Positions 1 through 10,110 of a stretch of 64,000 nucleotides of DNA are shown piece after piece. The stretch comes from JAAYBF01 sp963808105. GTDB lineage: Bacteria > Actinomycetota > Thermoleophilia > Solirubrobacterales > Thermoleophilaceae. The notes under the pieces are model-generated. The model was not told the origin of the DNA, made no database searches, and saw only the letters and a list, made by a program, of their open reading frames with translations. Where the stretch lies: the NCBI GenBank assembly GCA_963808105.1, contig CAWEEH010000003.1, positions 930,001 to 994,000 of the forward strand, given 5' to 3'. The number at the start of each line of letters is the position of its first letter. Positions within the stretch are counted from its first letter, which is position 1. The position numbers and the translations under genes were made by a program.

Positions 1-163
1 GCTCCTTCGAGTTGCGCCTCACGGCCTCCTCGATGAAGCCCTCGACCTCCTCCGGGGAGTAGAGGTGAGCCCTATGCGTGGCGAACGCGCAGTACTTGCA
101 GTAGCACCGGCAGGTGCGGCTGAGCGAGAGCGTGAAGTTCCGGGAGAAGGTGACTCTGCGCAC
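1..163 (-). CDS. cofG: 7,8-didemethyl-8-hydroxy-5-deazariboflavin synthase CofG-like radical SAM protein (N-terminal fragment)
   Basis: Partial gene; the 3' part lies off the left edge. The minus strand from a GTG at 163 reads VRRVTFSRNFTLSLSRTCRC, followed by a CxxxCxxC radical SAM iron-sulfur motif (CRCYCKYC) and then AFATHRAHLYSPEEVE. A TFSxN segment just before CxxxCxxC and an SPEEV helix after it are typical of CofG, which makes the F420 chromophore FO together with CofH. An in-frame stop lies a few codons upstream of the GTG, so the start is close. The menaquinone enzymes MqnC/MqnE are related and cannot be excluded from about 54 residues. Confidence 0.6.
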   Translation of the reverse strand, partial: MRRVTFSRNFTLSLSRTCRCYCKYCAFATHRAHLYSPEEVEGFIEEAVRRNSKE

Positions 164-188
164 TACGCGCAGAGACTACGCGGCGGGC

Positions 189-935
189 TTACCCGACCGG
201 CTCCATGCCGCCGGGCTCCTTCGCGCCGGGTGTGATGTACAGCCGGTAGTAGGCCAGCGCGGCCGCCACCGCACCCAGCAGGGGCGCGATCACGTAGACC
301 AGGATGAAGTCCCCGCCGCCGTTGAAGAAATCGGCGACCAGGGCCGGGCCGAACGCGCGGGCCGGGTTGAACCCGGCGCCGGTGAGCGGTGCGAACACCA
401 TCACCAGCAGGCCCAGCGTTGCGCCGATGGCAAAGCCGGCCCACTCCTTCGCCCCCCTCGGGTTGACCGCCACTCCGACGATCACCCACACGAGGAAGAA
501 GGTGCCGATGAACTCCACCACCATGCCGGGGAAGATCGCGCCGTCCAGGCGCTCGCTCACGGACACGGCGCCGTAGTTCACGGCTTCGCCCTCGTCCTTC
601 AGAAGCGCCTTGGTGAGCCACGCACCCGCCACGCCACCGGCCAGCTGGGTGACGATGTAGATGGCGGAGTCGGCCGGGGAGATCTGCCGCAGCGCCGTCA
701 TCGCGACGGTGACGGCGGGGTTGAAGTGCGCGCCGCAGGCCACCGCCAGCGTCTGGATGAGCATGAAGAGCACGAACACGTGCACGAGCCCGATCACGCT
801 GAAGTCGATGAAGGGCGCTGGATTCGTCGGCGTCGGGGCCGTCACGTACAGCGTGACCGCAGCCGTGATGAAGAACACGAGTGCGAAAGTGCCGATGAAC
901 TCCGCGATGTAGGCGGCAGGGCCTCTCTCCTGCAC
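189..935 (-). CDS. aqpZ: Aquaporin / MIP-family water or glycerol channel
   Basis: 248-residue integral membrane channel of the major intrinsic protein family, moving water or small polyols across the cytoplasmic membrane. Both half-helix signatures are present: HFNPAV in the first half and GFNPARAFGP in the second, with hydrophobic helices between them. The start is taken as GTG at 935 (VQERGPAAYIAEFIG) because a GGAGGT Shine-Dalgarno lies about 5 nt upstream; a much longer open frame upstream has no such support. Length and the two NPA motifs fit the AqpZ type, but substrate selectivity (water versus glycerol) cannot be settled here. It is divergent from the gene at 970. Confidence 0.9.
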   Translation of the reverse strand: MQERGPAAYIAEFIGTFALVFFITAAVTLYVTAPTPTNPAPFIDFSVIGLVHVFVLFMLIQTLAVACGAHFNPAVTVAMTALRQISPADSAIYIVTQLAGGVAGAWLTKALLKDEGEAVNYGAVSVSERLDGAIFPGMVVEFIGTFFLVWVIVGVAVNPRGAKEWAGFAIGATLGLLVMVFAPLTGAGFNPARAFGPALVADFFNGGGDFILVYVIAPLLGAVAAALAYYRLYITPGAKEPGGMEPVG

Positions 936-969
936 GTCAGACCTCCAAGTTTGGGAACGTGCCGACTTA

Positions 970-1900
970 ATGCGCGGTAGGGGCCGAAAATCCTTCCTGG
1001 TCGCGGCCCTGCTGCTCGCGGGCTGCGGCGGCGGCACGTCCGGGGACGACGGCCAGAGCGCCACCCTGGCGCTCGACTTCCAGCCCAACGCGGTGCACGC
1101 GGGGGTCTTCGCGGCCGACCCGACAGGACCTCGACCTCGACATCCGCGTGCCGTCGGCGTCGACGGACTCGCTGAAGCTGCTGCTGTCCGGCCGCTCCGA
1201 CGCCTCGATCGTCGACATCCACGACCTGGGGCTCGCCCGCGAGCGCGGTGAGGACGTCGTGGGAGTGGGCGCGATCGTCCAGCGCCCACTGGCCGCGGTG
1301 ATCGCCAGAGCCGGCATCCGCCGCCCGCGCGACCTGGAGGGCAAGCGCGTGGGTGTCACCGGGCTGCCGTCGGACGAAGCCGTGCTGCGGGCCGTCGTCG
1401 AGTCCGACGGCGGCGAGTTCTCGGAGGTGCGCCGCACCACCATCGGGTTCTCCGCGGTGCCCTCGCTCGTGGCCGGGAAGGTCGACGCCGTGGTCACGTT
1501 CTGGAACGCGGAGGGCGTCACGCTGCGCAAGCGCGGGGTGCGCACGCGCGAGTTCCGGGTCGACGAGTTCGGCGCGCCGCGCTATCCGGAGCTCGTCGTG
1601 GCGGTTACGAGGAAGACCCTGGACGAGCGGCGTGAGCTGGTCGACGATCTGGTTGACGCCCTGGCGGAGGGCACCGAGGCGGCGCTGCGGGACCGCGCAG
1701 CCGCGGTCCGCGAGATCGCGGCGGAGTCAGGGGCGGACGAGGCGCTGGTGCGAGCGCAGCTCGAGGCCGTGGCGCCCGCGTTGACGCCCCCGCTCGAGCT
1801 GGACATTGCGCAACTGCGGCGCTGGGCGCGCTTCGACGAGCGCTTCGGCATCCTGCGCCGCGCGCCCGACGTGGAGCGCGCGTTCGCGAAACCCGACTAG
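970..1900 (+). pseudogene. ABC transporter substrate-binding lipoprotein, NMT1/THI5-like, broken by a deletion/frameshift
   Basis: The first frame encodes a lipoprotein signal with lipobox LLAGC and then LALDFQPNAVHAGVFAA, the start of an NMT1/THI5-type periplasmic ligand-binding domain for pyrimidine- or nitrate/sulfonate-like substrates. Near 1110-1130 the reading jumps frame and continues as DLDLDIRVPSASTDSLKLLL through to 1900. The joint is not a clean one-base slip: roughly a dozen residues usually found between the HAG motif and the LxxxxxxPS strand appear missing, so a small deletion is likely. The rest (ligand-binding strands, VTGLPSDEAVL, VDAVVTFWNAEGV) is intact. No permease or ATPase gene is adjacent. 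Pseudogene or sequence error. Confidence 0.6.
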
Positions 1901-1938
1901 GCAATCTCGCCGCGACATCCGCCGGGAACGAGTGTTCA

Positions 1939-3387
1939 ATGGCCATCATGCTCTCGGTCCCCCGATCGCTGGCTCTTGCGCTGCCCGCTGTCGTGGTGGC
2001 GGCGCTAATACAGGCTCCATCGAGCACGGCCGCTGATGTCGTGGCCCGAGACTCGCTGGAGCTGAATCCGATCGGTCCAGTTCTCGCTGGGAAGCGCGTG
2101 GTGTGGACCGCGCACAGGCCCGAGTCGGAGCGCGTGAGCGTGCGCATCTCCGACCGGGGATCGAGGCCGCGCACGATCCTCCGCGCCCACGGCGTCGAGC
2201 TCCTTTCCGCCTCGGCCTCACACGTGGGCGTCCGCAGCCTGCGCGGCGCCACCCATGAAGAGTTCAGGACCAGCGCCTTCGCGGGGCCGCTCGCCGGCGC
2301 CGTCGGCCCGCTGGAGTCCTGCGCCGGCGGCAAGGGGTTCGGTATCGCGATCGACGGCCACCGCGCGGCGGTCGCCCGGTGCAACGGGTCGATAGCCCTG
2401 TACGACCTGAAATCCGGAGGGCCGCCTCAGATCCTCGAGGGTGTACGAGTCAAGGCGACCTCCTTCAAGGAGTATTGGATGACCGGGGCACCGGGAGCGG
2501 GAGGGCGCCTACGGCTGGCCTATCCCTTCCTCGCCGTCGAGGGGCCGGCGACTCAGGAGGTCTCGACGGACCTCGGGGAGCGTCTTGACGTCTACGACAT
2601 CCGCAAACGCCGGATCGTAGGGTCCGCGAGGCTCTCAGGCGGCTATCCGATCCCCGACTTCGACGTCGCGTCCGACGGAGCGCTGGCCTTGAGTGGCGAG
2701 CATGAGGACGGCCAGTCGGACTGCGCCCGCGGGGAGTGCCCCCTCTTCGACATCTTCCACGTGCCACTTGGCGGGGCGGTCCCGAATCCTGCCTTCGAGC
2801 CTGGTGTTGTCGCCCTCGCCACCGATCCGCGGATACGCATCGACGGCCCGCACATCGTGCTCCTGCGTGAGATCGGTGATGACCTTCCGGCGCTTACAGC
2901 ATGGAACCGGAGGAGCTCGAAGTTTTCCCTCGTTGCGCGGTTCGGCACCAGGCGTCCCATCCTTGCGGTCCGCGACTTCGATGCGCGCGGGGGTAGAGCG
3001 GCGTACGCCGTGAGGGAGTGCGACGGTGCGATCGCTTTCATCACGACGCCGATCGCGGCCGGCAACCCGCCGAGGAAGCCGCGCGTCTCCTGTCCAGCGC
3101 GTCTCGCGTCCAGCACGTTGCGGATCGTCGGCCACAGCGCGAAGATCGGCCTACGGTGCCGGCGCGGCTGCCGGGGGTCGCTCACCCTGCGCCGGAAGGG
3201 CCGCCGCCTTGCCGCGGCGCCGATCCGGCTGCCGGCCGGAACACGAACGCGTGGCGTGCGGCTCAGGCTTTCCCGACGCGGCCGGGCCACGCTCCAGGCA
3301 GGGACGCGGGCAACGATACGACTGGCGACCCGCGACCGCACCGGCGCGCGGAGGGTGATCGCGAGAAGGCTGGCGGTCGCGCCCTAG
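1939..3387 (+). CDS. Secreted protein of unknown function, beta-propeller-like with Arg-rich C-terminal domain
   Basis: 482 residues with an N-terminal signal peptide (hydrophobic LALALPAVVVAALIQ, then SSTAAD). The body contains repeating short strands reminiscent of a WD40/TolB-like propeller (GKRVVWTA, HRAAVARCNGSIALYDL, LDVYDIRKRRIVG, GRAAYAVRECDGAIAFI), but no diagnostic motif, so this is inference. The last roughly 90 residues form a basic domain with CRRGC and alternating Arg/Thr strands, a tail style that recurs on other secreted proteins in this window. It starts at ATG 1939 or ATG 1948. Its stop overlaps the stop of the convergent protease gene in a shared CTAG at 3384-3387. No function assigned. 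Confidence 0.6.
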   Translation: MAIMLSVPRSLALALPAVVVAALIQAPSSTAADVVARDSLELNPIGPVLAGKRVVWTAHRPESERVSVRISDRGSRPRTILRAHGVELLSASASHVGVRSLRGATHEEFRTSAFAGPLAGAVGPLESCAGGKGFGIAIDGHRAAVARCNGSIALYDLKSGGPPQILEGVRVKATSFKEYWMTGAPGAGGRLRLAYPFLAVEGPATQEVSTDLGERLDVYDIRKRRIVGSARLSGGYPIPDFDVASDGALALSGEHEDGQSDCARGECPLFDIFHVPLGGAVPNPAFEPGVVALATDPRIRIDGPHIVLLREIGDDLPALTAWNRRSSKFSLVARFGTRRPILAVRDFDARGGRAAYAVRECDGAIAFITTPIAAGNPPRKPRVSCPARLASSTLRIVGHSAKIGLRCRRGCRGSLTLRRKGRRLAAAPIRLPAGTRTRGVRLRLSRRGRATLQAGTRATIRLATRDRTGARRVIARRLAVAP

Positions 3388-6300
3388 CTGCCGCGGGCGC
3401 AGACGCGGAAGCGCTTGTTCACCTTTACCAGGCGGCCGTCCTCCAGCCGCACCGAGACCCTCGCCTTGTGGGTGTGGCTGGGCCCGCGGTGGCGGTCGCG
3501 GTAGACGCGTGAGAGCGGCGGGCGGGAGTCGAGGAAGCCGCGCGCGCCTACACGGAAGCGGCCCCGCCTCACCAGGCGCCGATCTGCTCCGGTGACCGTC
3601 ACGCGCACGGGGCCGCGCCGGCATCGCCGGCGCGTGCGCGTGCGGCCGATCCGTGAGCGCAGGCTCAGCCGCAGGCGCGGCTTGGCGAGGCTCCGGGTGC
3701 CCGGCGTCCCGCCACCGCCGCCGCTCCCCGCCGGCCGGACGGGCGTGAAGGGGCCGCCGTCGGGCGCCCGCTGGACCGACGCGGGATGGCCCGGGTTGCC
3801 GGCTTCGTCGACCGCCTTCACCGTGATCCTGCCGGCGCCCGGAGGCAGCGCGATCGTCTTGGCGAGCGCCGAGCCGCCCGCGACAGGCGCGCCCAGGTCC
3901 AGCGGCGTGCCGTCGATGTCCGCCACGTAGTTGGCCGCGGTGCCGCAGGCTCCGTCGTCCCCGGGCGAAGTCATCGCGAGGCGGTAGATGTTGCCGTCCA
4001 GCTTGGTGAGGGTGAGGGCGCCCGGCGCTCCCGGCGGCGTGCCGTCGGCGTCGTAGTTGCCGGTGCCCTGCTGGTCGTGGCGGAAGGACGGCCACTCGCT
4101 CTGGCACGCGGGCGCGTCCTCGGCATCCCATTCGAACAGGAAGCCCTCGCGGGTGATGGCGGCAACGCGGCCGTCGTCACTCAGCGCCGCGGGCGCGAAC
4201 AGCCAGCCGCCCGTGACCTTCGGGAAGCCGGGAGCGTCGAGGCGCGGTCACGCCGTCGTAGGCGTGCAGCAGCCCGAGCCCGGTACCGGCCAGGATCTGG
4301 TTGGAGGCGCCCGTGGCGACGTTGGCAACCGTGGAGCTGGACAGGAACTGGTAGTCGTCGGTGACCGGCTGGGGCGTGAACCGCGGTAGCCCGGTCGCCG
4401 CGTCGTAGGCCCCGATCCGGTGGCTGTAGGGCACGTTCTGGCCGACGAGCAGCAGGTTGGCCGCCTGGGCGAGATCGAGCTGGTACTTCACGAGGCTGAG
4501 ACCTCCGGGGCCGCTGCCGTCGAGGTCGCCGACAGCGGCGGACTCGAACAGGTTCAGCGCCCCAACCCCGCCGGCCGTCTGCTGGATCTCCTGCGGGGTG
4601 CCGTCCTCGCCGTCGGGCCCGTAGACGGTCATCACCGTGCTGCCGGTCACCGACACCACGATCTTCTGGGCGCCGCCGACCTTGAACAGCGCGGGGTCGT
4701 GCCCCGGGCCGATCAGCGGCAGCACGTTCTGGATGATCCCGCCGGGCTTCACAGGCCATCCCGGGAGGAAGGTCCCGTTGGACTTCACCGCATAGACGCG
4801 CGAGGTGGTCCCGGCCGCGGCCAGCAGCCCGCCGAAGCCGACGTCGCCTCCGCCCGCGTCGGCGCCGCTGCCATAGACCTCGTTGGTGGCGACCACGATG
4901 TCGTCCTTGCCGTCTCCGTCGAGATCGCCGATCGCCGGGTTGTTGATCGACTCGGCGGTCATCCGCTCGTTCGCCGGCAGGTCAGGGTCCTGCAGGCGCA
5001 CCGGGAACCCGGGCACCACCGTGCCGTCGGGCCGGTAGGCGCGCAGCCGCCCGTCGAGGCCTGGCACGACGATGTCCAGGGGCTCGCCGGAGCCCTCCAG
5101 CCGCGCGACGGCGGGCGACGCGAGGAAGCCGCACTTGGGGTGCTTGAGCTCCTTCTGCTGCTCGGACAGCGCGCAGTTAGCACGTGACGGATCGGGCCGG
5201 ATCGGCCAGCCGTCGAGCGGCTCGCCCTCGGCGTCCCACACATAGATGCGCTCCCCCGCCGCCGTGATCACCTCGGGCTTGCCGTCGCCGGTGAGGTCGG
5301 CGATCGTGGGCGCGCGCGGCGGCTCGAGCGGCGGGTCGACGTCCTGGAAGACGGGCGCGTCGAGATGGTCCGCCGCCGAGGACTGGATCGCGGTCTGCAC
5401 CGGCCAGCCGGGCAGCTCGGAGCCGTCGGGGCGGTACACGTGCACCTTGCCGTCCTCGGTGGGCAGCACCAGCTCCTGCTTGTTGTCGCCGTTGAGATCG
5501 GCGTAGCGCAGCGGCGCCTCGCCGCCGGCGCCAAGGCGCTTGGGGAAGCCGTTTCGCAGGGTCGGGTCGTCGAGGGCGGTGAGCACCTTGCGGTGCACGC
5601 CGGGCTTCGCGCCGGCCACGTTGGACTCCACGGTGAGCCTCACGGTGAACTGGCCCTCGTAGGGGTCGGTGGCCGCCGGGTCGAACGTCGGCCCGCCGGT
5701 GTCGTCGCGGTCGGGGTGGGTCGCGCGATCCGCCAGTTCGGTGCGGATGGCGTCCATCGGCAGCGAGCCGAAGTCGGTGACCGGGGCGCCGCCCGACATG
5801 CCCGTGCGGACCGTGGTCCAGCTGGTCGGCGCCAGGCCGATGCCGTACTCGAGCGTCCATCCGAAGCCGGTCCCGCGGGCGTTGGCTCGCCCACCGATCG
5901 AGGCGGCGCCCGGCAGCGGCGCGTACCAGTCGGGAGAGTCGATCGAGGCCTCCGGCGGGATCCGCTCGGCGAACGCTTCGCCCGCGGCCGCGCCGACGTT
6001 CGCACGGCCGTAGCCGAAGTGCGTGTCGAAGCCGGTCTGCGCGGGGTCGGGGATGCCCGCGCCGATGGTGTCCAGCGGCAGGATGTCCTCCGCGGTCTGC
6101 TCGAGCAGGGCGCGCAGCTCGTCCGGGCTGAGGGTGATGCCCTTCTCCAGCGCGGCCGAGAGCACCAGCGCCGCCGCCCCCGCCGCCTTGCCCGTGTTCG
6201 TGGAGCCGGTGGGCCCGTGCATCGAGATCGACGACTTACCGCCGAACTGGGTGGTGTTGGCGTTGCGGAAGTAGGTGCTGACCGGCACGGTGGTGCCCAC

Positions 6301-7462
6301 GCCGAGGCCGTCGAGGATGCCGATCAGCGCATCCCGGATCCCGACCGGATCGTCCTCGCCCGGATCGGGCAGCTCCTCCCCCAGCCCCTCGGCGTCGGCG
6401 GCCACGCCCTGGATCAGCATCGCGTGGTTGTACGCGCCCGGGTAGTTGTGGTTGCCGGTGTTGAGGTCGTCGCCCGAGTAGATCTGCGCGACGCCCTTCT
6501 CGTAGGCGTAGCGGGATGCCTTCTCGGCGAACGCCGAGTGGTAGAGCCCGCCGTCGGCGCCCAGGATCACCTTCACGCCGTTGTCGGCCGCGTAGGTCAC
6601 GGCGAGGAAGAAGTTGTTCTGGTCGGAGACGAAGGTGTCCCACACTCGCATCGGCACGAACTGGCACTTCGGGCACACCCCGATCGAGCCCAGCGTCGTC
6701 GTTCCCGTTCTCCACCGCCTCCTCGGCGCGGCCCGTGCCGTGGTTCTCGGCGGCGAAGTAGCTGGAGGTGTCCTGCGGGTCGTTGTCGTTGTCGAAGAAG
6801 TCCCAGCCGGCGATGTCGTCCACGAAGCCGTTGCCATCGCCGTCGACGCTGTTCTCGAACTCCTTGATCAGGTCCTGGGCGGTGGGCGCGCTGTTGTTCA
6901 CGCGCGGGTCGTCCTTGTAGTCGTCCACGTCGAGCACGCCGTTGGCGTTGCAGTCGTAGGCGCACGTGCTGGAGTCGGCCTTCTGGGGCTGTGGCAGCTC
7001 GTCCTGGTTCAGGCGCACCTGGGTGCGCAGGCCCTGGTTGTCCCAGTTGATGCCGGTGTCGAGCACCGCCACCGCCACGCCGGGGTTCCCGCGTGTGAGC
7101 TTCCAGGCGCCGGCGGCGTTGAAGCCCGAGATCTGCGCCTTTCCGAGCTTGGTGATCGGGTTGCCCGGGTCCAGGTACTTGGCGGTCAGGCGGGTGCGCT
7201 CGGAGGCGAAGCCGAACAGGTCGAAGCGCTCGGAGAAGAGGTTGGTCGAGGTGCCGCCCGGCTCGGCGCGGTCGTAGTCGGGATCGTCGGGCGTGTCGTC
7301 GCGCTGGACGTTGGGCCCGTAGTCCAGCGGCGCCGGAGCCTCCTCGAACTGCTGGCTCGGATCGGACGAGCCCGGCGTGTCGAAGTCCGCCCAGGCGGTG
7401 GCCGCGCTGCACAGCACAACGGCCAGCACCAACCCAGCCGAAGTTCCCGCTCTCCCCCTCAT
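3384..7462 (-). CDS. Large secreted subtilisin-like (S8) serine protease with FG-GAP/VCBS-type repeats; two frameshifts
   Basis: About 1,350 residues when the frames are joined. A signal peptide (LVLAVVLCSAATAWA) is followed by a peptidase S8 domain: catalytic Asp in VAVLDTGIN (about residue 135), His in ENHGTG (about residue 241) and a serine region reading GPTGSTNTGKAAGAAALV. After it come at least four FG-GAP/VCBS-like repeats (DLNGDNKQELVL, DLTGDGKPEVIT, DLDGDGKDDIVV), each with a following GWP or GFP strand. A basic C-terminal domain ends the protein. The frame changes near 6695 (one extra G in GCTGGGCTC, between His and Ser) and near 4240 (one extra C in GCGCCTCG); both sides read sensibly, so sequence error is likely. 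Extracellular proteolysis is inferred. Confidence 0.8.
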
Positions 7463-7487
7463 CCGGGAGAGACTCCCACACCCCCCG

Positions 7488-7850
7488 TCAGCCAGGCGGC
7501 AGTAGGTCCTCCACCAGCGCGGGGCCCTCCCGCGCCATCCGTGAGCGCGGAACCACGCGGCTGAGACCCGCGGCTTCCGCGCGCTTGCGCGTCTCCTGCT
7601 CGACGTGCGAGTAGAACCCGAGCGTGGGCAGGGCGCCGAGCTGCCCGTCCGCCCGCAGGGACTCCACCACCGCCGACCCGTCGACCTGGTCGGTGGTCAG
7701 GTCGACCACCAGCAGGTCGCAGAAGGAGATGCCCTCGCGCAGCCGTGCCTCGTCGGCGAACCGGCTCACGGAGTGCCCCGCCACCTTCAGCGCGCCCTCG
7801 ACCTTCGAGCCGAACAGCAGGTCTGGGGAGAGGAGGGCGATCCGCGCCAC
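7488..7850 (-). CDS. Response-regulator receiver-like small protein, function unknown
   Basis: 120 residues from a GTG at 7850 that overlaps the stop of the gene upstream (TAGTG), which implies translational coupling. The sequence reads ARIALLSPDLLFGSKVEGAL, then FCDLLVVDLTTDQVDG, LPTLGFYSHVEQ and VVPRSRMA. This follows the beta-alpha layout of a receiver domain, with the Asp of VVDLT where a phospho-acceptor would sit and an Arg-containing last strand in place of the usual Lys. No output domain is present. It may be a degenerate receiver or a single-domain regulator; no partner kinase is nearby. Confidence 0.5.
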   Translation of the reverse strand: MARIALLSPDLLFGSKVEGALKVAGHSVSRFADEARLREGISFCDLLVVDLTTDQVDGSAVVESLRADGQLGALPTLGFYSHVEQETRKRAEAAGLSRVVPRSRMAREGPALVEDLLPPG

Positions 7851-8212
7851 TACTGAGAGCGGCGGCGGGCGAACTCCTGCCGCACCGACTCCGGCCGGCC
7901 CCACATCTGCACCACTTCGACGCGACCCGAGCGCGCCTCGCGCGCCACCATCTCGCCGGCTACCCCCATCTCGTCCAGCTGCGCCAGCGTGCCCTTCACG
8001 GTCTCGGCCGCGGCCGCGTGACCGAAGTCGCGCGCGGCGCGCAGGCGCCAGTGCCAGTCGTGCCTGCTGTAGGGCATCGCGTTGATCTGCGTGAGCAGCG
8101 TGGCCGCGTCGATGTAGCGGTCCTCGTCCTCGATCCGGAGGTCCAGCTCGAGCTGGGTCCAGTCGGGCGGGAGGCCGTCCACGACAGCTTGGAAGTCGTC
8201 AGCCAAGGCCAC
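7850..8212 (-). CDS. Conserved hypothetical protein, mostly helical
   Basis: 120 residues beginning MALADDFQAVVDGLPPDWTQ, with a central segment (AATLLTQINAMPYSRHDWHW) and an Arg-rich C-terminus. No catalytic motif or membrane segment is seen and I do not recognise a named family. It is coupled by a one-base stop-start overlap to the receiver-like gene downstream (7488-7850) and lies 9 bp after the DtxR-type regulator gene, so it may be the tail of the metal operon. The DWTQLELDLRIEDEDRY segment looks like an edge strand followed by a helix. Function unknown. Confidence 0.5.
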   Translation of the reverse strand: MALADDFQAVVDGLPPDWTQLELDLRIEDEDRYIDAATLLTQINAMPYSRHDWHWRLRAARDFGHAAAAETVKGTLAQLDEMGVAGEMVAREARSGRVEVVQMWGRPESVRQEFARRRSQ

Positions 8213-8221
8213 GGGAGGAGC

Positions 8222-8905
8222 CTACGCCACGTCGAGGCGCATAGCTCGCGCCAGCTGGTCGCCCAGCGCGTGCTCGCTCCCGCCGCAGCGCACGGTGAGC
8301 GGCCCTCCGAAGGGCTCGCGGCCCACCACCTCGATCTCGGCGCCCGCGCTCGATCCCGCGCGAGGAGAGATAGCGCAGCATCTCGGGATCCGAGTCCGAT
8401 ACGCGCGTGAACGAGCCGTGCTCCCCCGGGTCGAGATCCGAGAGGGCGCGCGTGCGGCGCGCCTCGATCTCGCCATCGGCGGTGGGGATCGGATCGCCGT
8501 GCGGGTCGTGGGTCGGGTTGCCGAGCTTGCGCGCGATCAGCTCCGACAACTCCGGCGAGATCGCGTGCTCGAGCACCTCGGCCTCCTCGTGCACCTGGTC
8601 CCACGGCATCCCCAGCGCCTCGGCGAGGTAGAGCTCGAGCAGGCGGTGGTGGCGGATGACCTCCAGCGCCACCCGCTCCCCCACGGGCGTGAGCTCCACG
8701 CCGTGGTAGGGCTCGCGGCGGACGAGCCCGAGGCTCTCGAGGCGCTTGACCATCGCCGAGGCCGAAGCCGCCGACACCCCCAGCCGCTCGGCGATCGCCG
8801 AGGTGGAGGCGGGCTCGCCGGAACGCTCGTGCAGCGAGTAGATCGCCTTCGCGTAGTCCTGTACGGCCTCGCGATACCTCGGGCGGGTGGGCGGCCGTCG
8901 GTCAT
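8222..8905 (-). CDS. DtxR/MntR-family metal-dependent transcriptional repressor (frameshifted)
   Basis: Joined reading: YREAVQDYAKAIYSLHE, STSAIAERLGVSAASASAMV (winged helix-turn-helix), VTPVGERVALEVIRHHRLLE-type dimerisation and metal-binding helices, HEEAEVLEHAISPEL, then a C-terminal SH3/FeoA-like segment GAEIEVVGREPFGGPL. This is the DtxR/IdeR/MntR layout: an Fe(II)- or Mn(II)-sensing dimeric repressor. The ATG at 8905 overlaps the TGA of the ZIP gene (ATGA). Two frame breaks are needed, one near 8885 between the ATG and YREAV, and one near 8358 (extra C in GAGCGCGG). It probably regulates its own metal operon. Fe versus Mn cannot be decided. Confidence 0.8.
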
Positions 8906-10110
8906 AGCGAGATCAGCAGCCCCGTGGCGTACATGAGGACCAGGCCGGTCACCACGCCGCCCGACGGCGAGCGGGTGCAGCAGGCGGCCCGCGGAGTCGC
9001 GGATCGACGGCGCGATCTGCACGATCACCTGGGCGATGGCGCCGGCGCCGAGGCCGAACATGAACGCGGCGAGGCTGGGGTTGTAGGCCGACGCCCCGAT
9101 CCACGCGCCGAGGACCGCCGGCAGCCCGGCCAGCAGGCCAAGCCCGGCGAACCGGCGCAGGTTGCCCCGCGACGCTGCCTTCTCCTTGGCCACCGGCGCG
9201 ACTATGGCGAGTCCCTCGGTGGTGTTGTGCAGCGCGAAGCCCACGATCAGCGCGGCGCCAAGCGCCAGCGAGCCGATGGCGTACGAGGAGCCGATGGCCA
9301 GGCCCTCGCCGAGGTTGTGCAGGCCGATGCCGAGCGCCACGAGGAACGCCAGCCGCCACGGCGCCGCACCCGCGGCCTTCGCCTTCTCCTCGGTGCCGCG
9401 CAGGCGCGCGTCCACCCCCACGAGCGCGAGGTACGCGATCGCCGCCCCGAGGTACACGAGCGCCGCGCCGCCGAAGGCCTGCGACCCCTGGCCCGCGAAG
9501 TCCGTGCCCTCGAGCGAGGGCGTCGATCGCGAGGAAGCCGAGCAGCCCGAGCGTGAGGGCCATCAGGAACTGCACGTAGCGAGGGTCGATGCGCCGGATC
9601 CACGGCAGCCACAGCATCCCGATGGCCACCGGGATCACCCCCACGTAGAGGCCGACGAGCGCCATCAGGCCGAAGAAGCCCAGATCGGCATCGGGCGTCT
9701 CCGTCGCGACCTCCACCGAAGCGTTCACGGTCCCGCCCGTGCTGGTGACCAGCGCGACCTCGTAGGCCTCGCCCTCGATCCACGGGTACTGCGACCGTCA
9801 CCTTGCTCGCCCCGAGATGCCCGATCTCTTCCTTGGTCTGGCTGAAGGCCGCGAAGCCGTCGTTCACCACCGCCTGCGCGATCGTCACGGGGTCGGGGCC
9901 GTCGTTGCGCACGGTCACCTCGATCTCGCCCGGGGTGCAGCGCGGTGCGCTCCACCGACAAGCTCCTCCACCGGGATGCCGTTGCGCTCGAGGCCCGGCG
10001 CGTCGAGCGCAACGAAGAGCGGCGATGGCGACGCCGAGGACAGCAGCGGCATCAGCCCGGCGAGCCACGCCGGCATGCGCGTGCGGGCGGGTGCGGTGGC
10101 GGCCTCCATC
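8902..10110 (-). CDS. ZIP-family divalent metal transporter with extra N-terminal domain (several frameshifts)
   Basis: The C-terminal two thirds is a ZIP permease with both metal-site helices, HNLGEGLAIG and HNTTEGLAI, and a last helix ending GLLISL before a TGA that overlaps the regulator start. The N-terminus, from ATG 10110 (overlapping the oxidase TGA), gives MEAATAPARTRMPAWLAGLM, a first membrane helix, then a soluble Ig/cupredoxin-like stretch (GEIEVTVRNDGPDPVTIAQ, ASKVTVAVP) before the permease. Frame breaks occur near 10035, 10010, 9955, 9930, 9790, 9517 and 8962. Nearly all are repaired by removing one G or C, so I read this as one gene in a poorly sequenced stretch. Probable Zn/Mn/Fe transport. 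Confidence 0.75.

Noticed and set aside
114..1545. Several long open frames antisense or out of frame to the aquaporin and substrate-binding genes
   Set aside because: Arg/Ala/Pro-rich shadow frames of very GC-rich DNA with no motif or ribosome binding site.
9247..10068. Separate small genes between the multicopper oxidase and ZIP permease
   Set aside because: Fragments in three frames join into one protein when single G/C bases are removed, and the outer ends couple to neighbours by stop-start overlaps.
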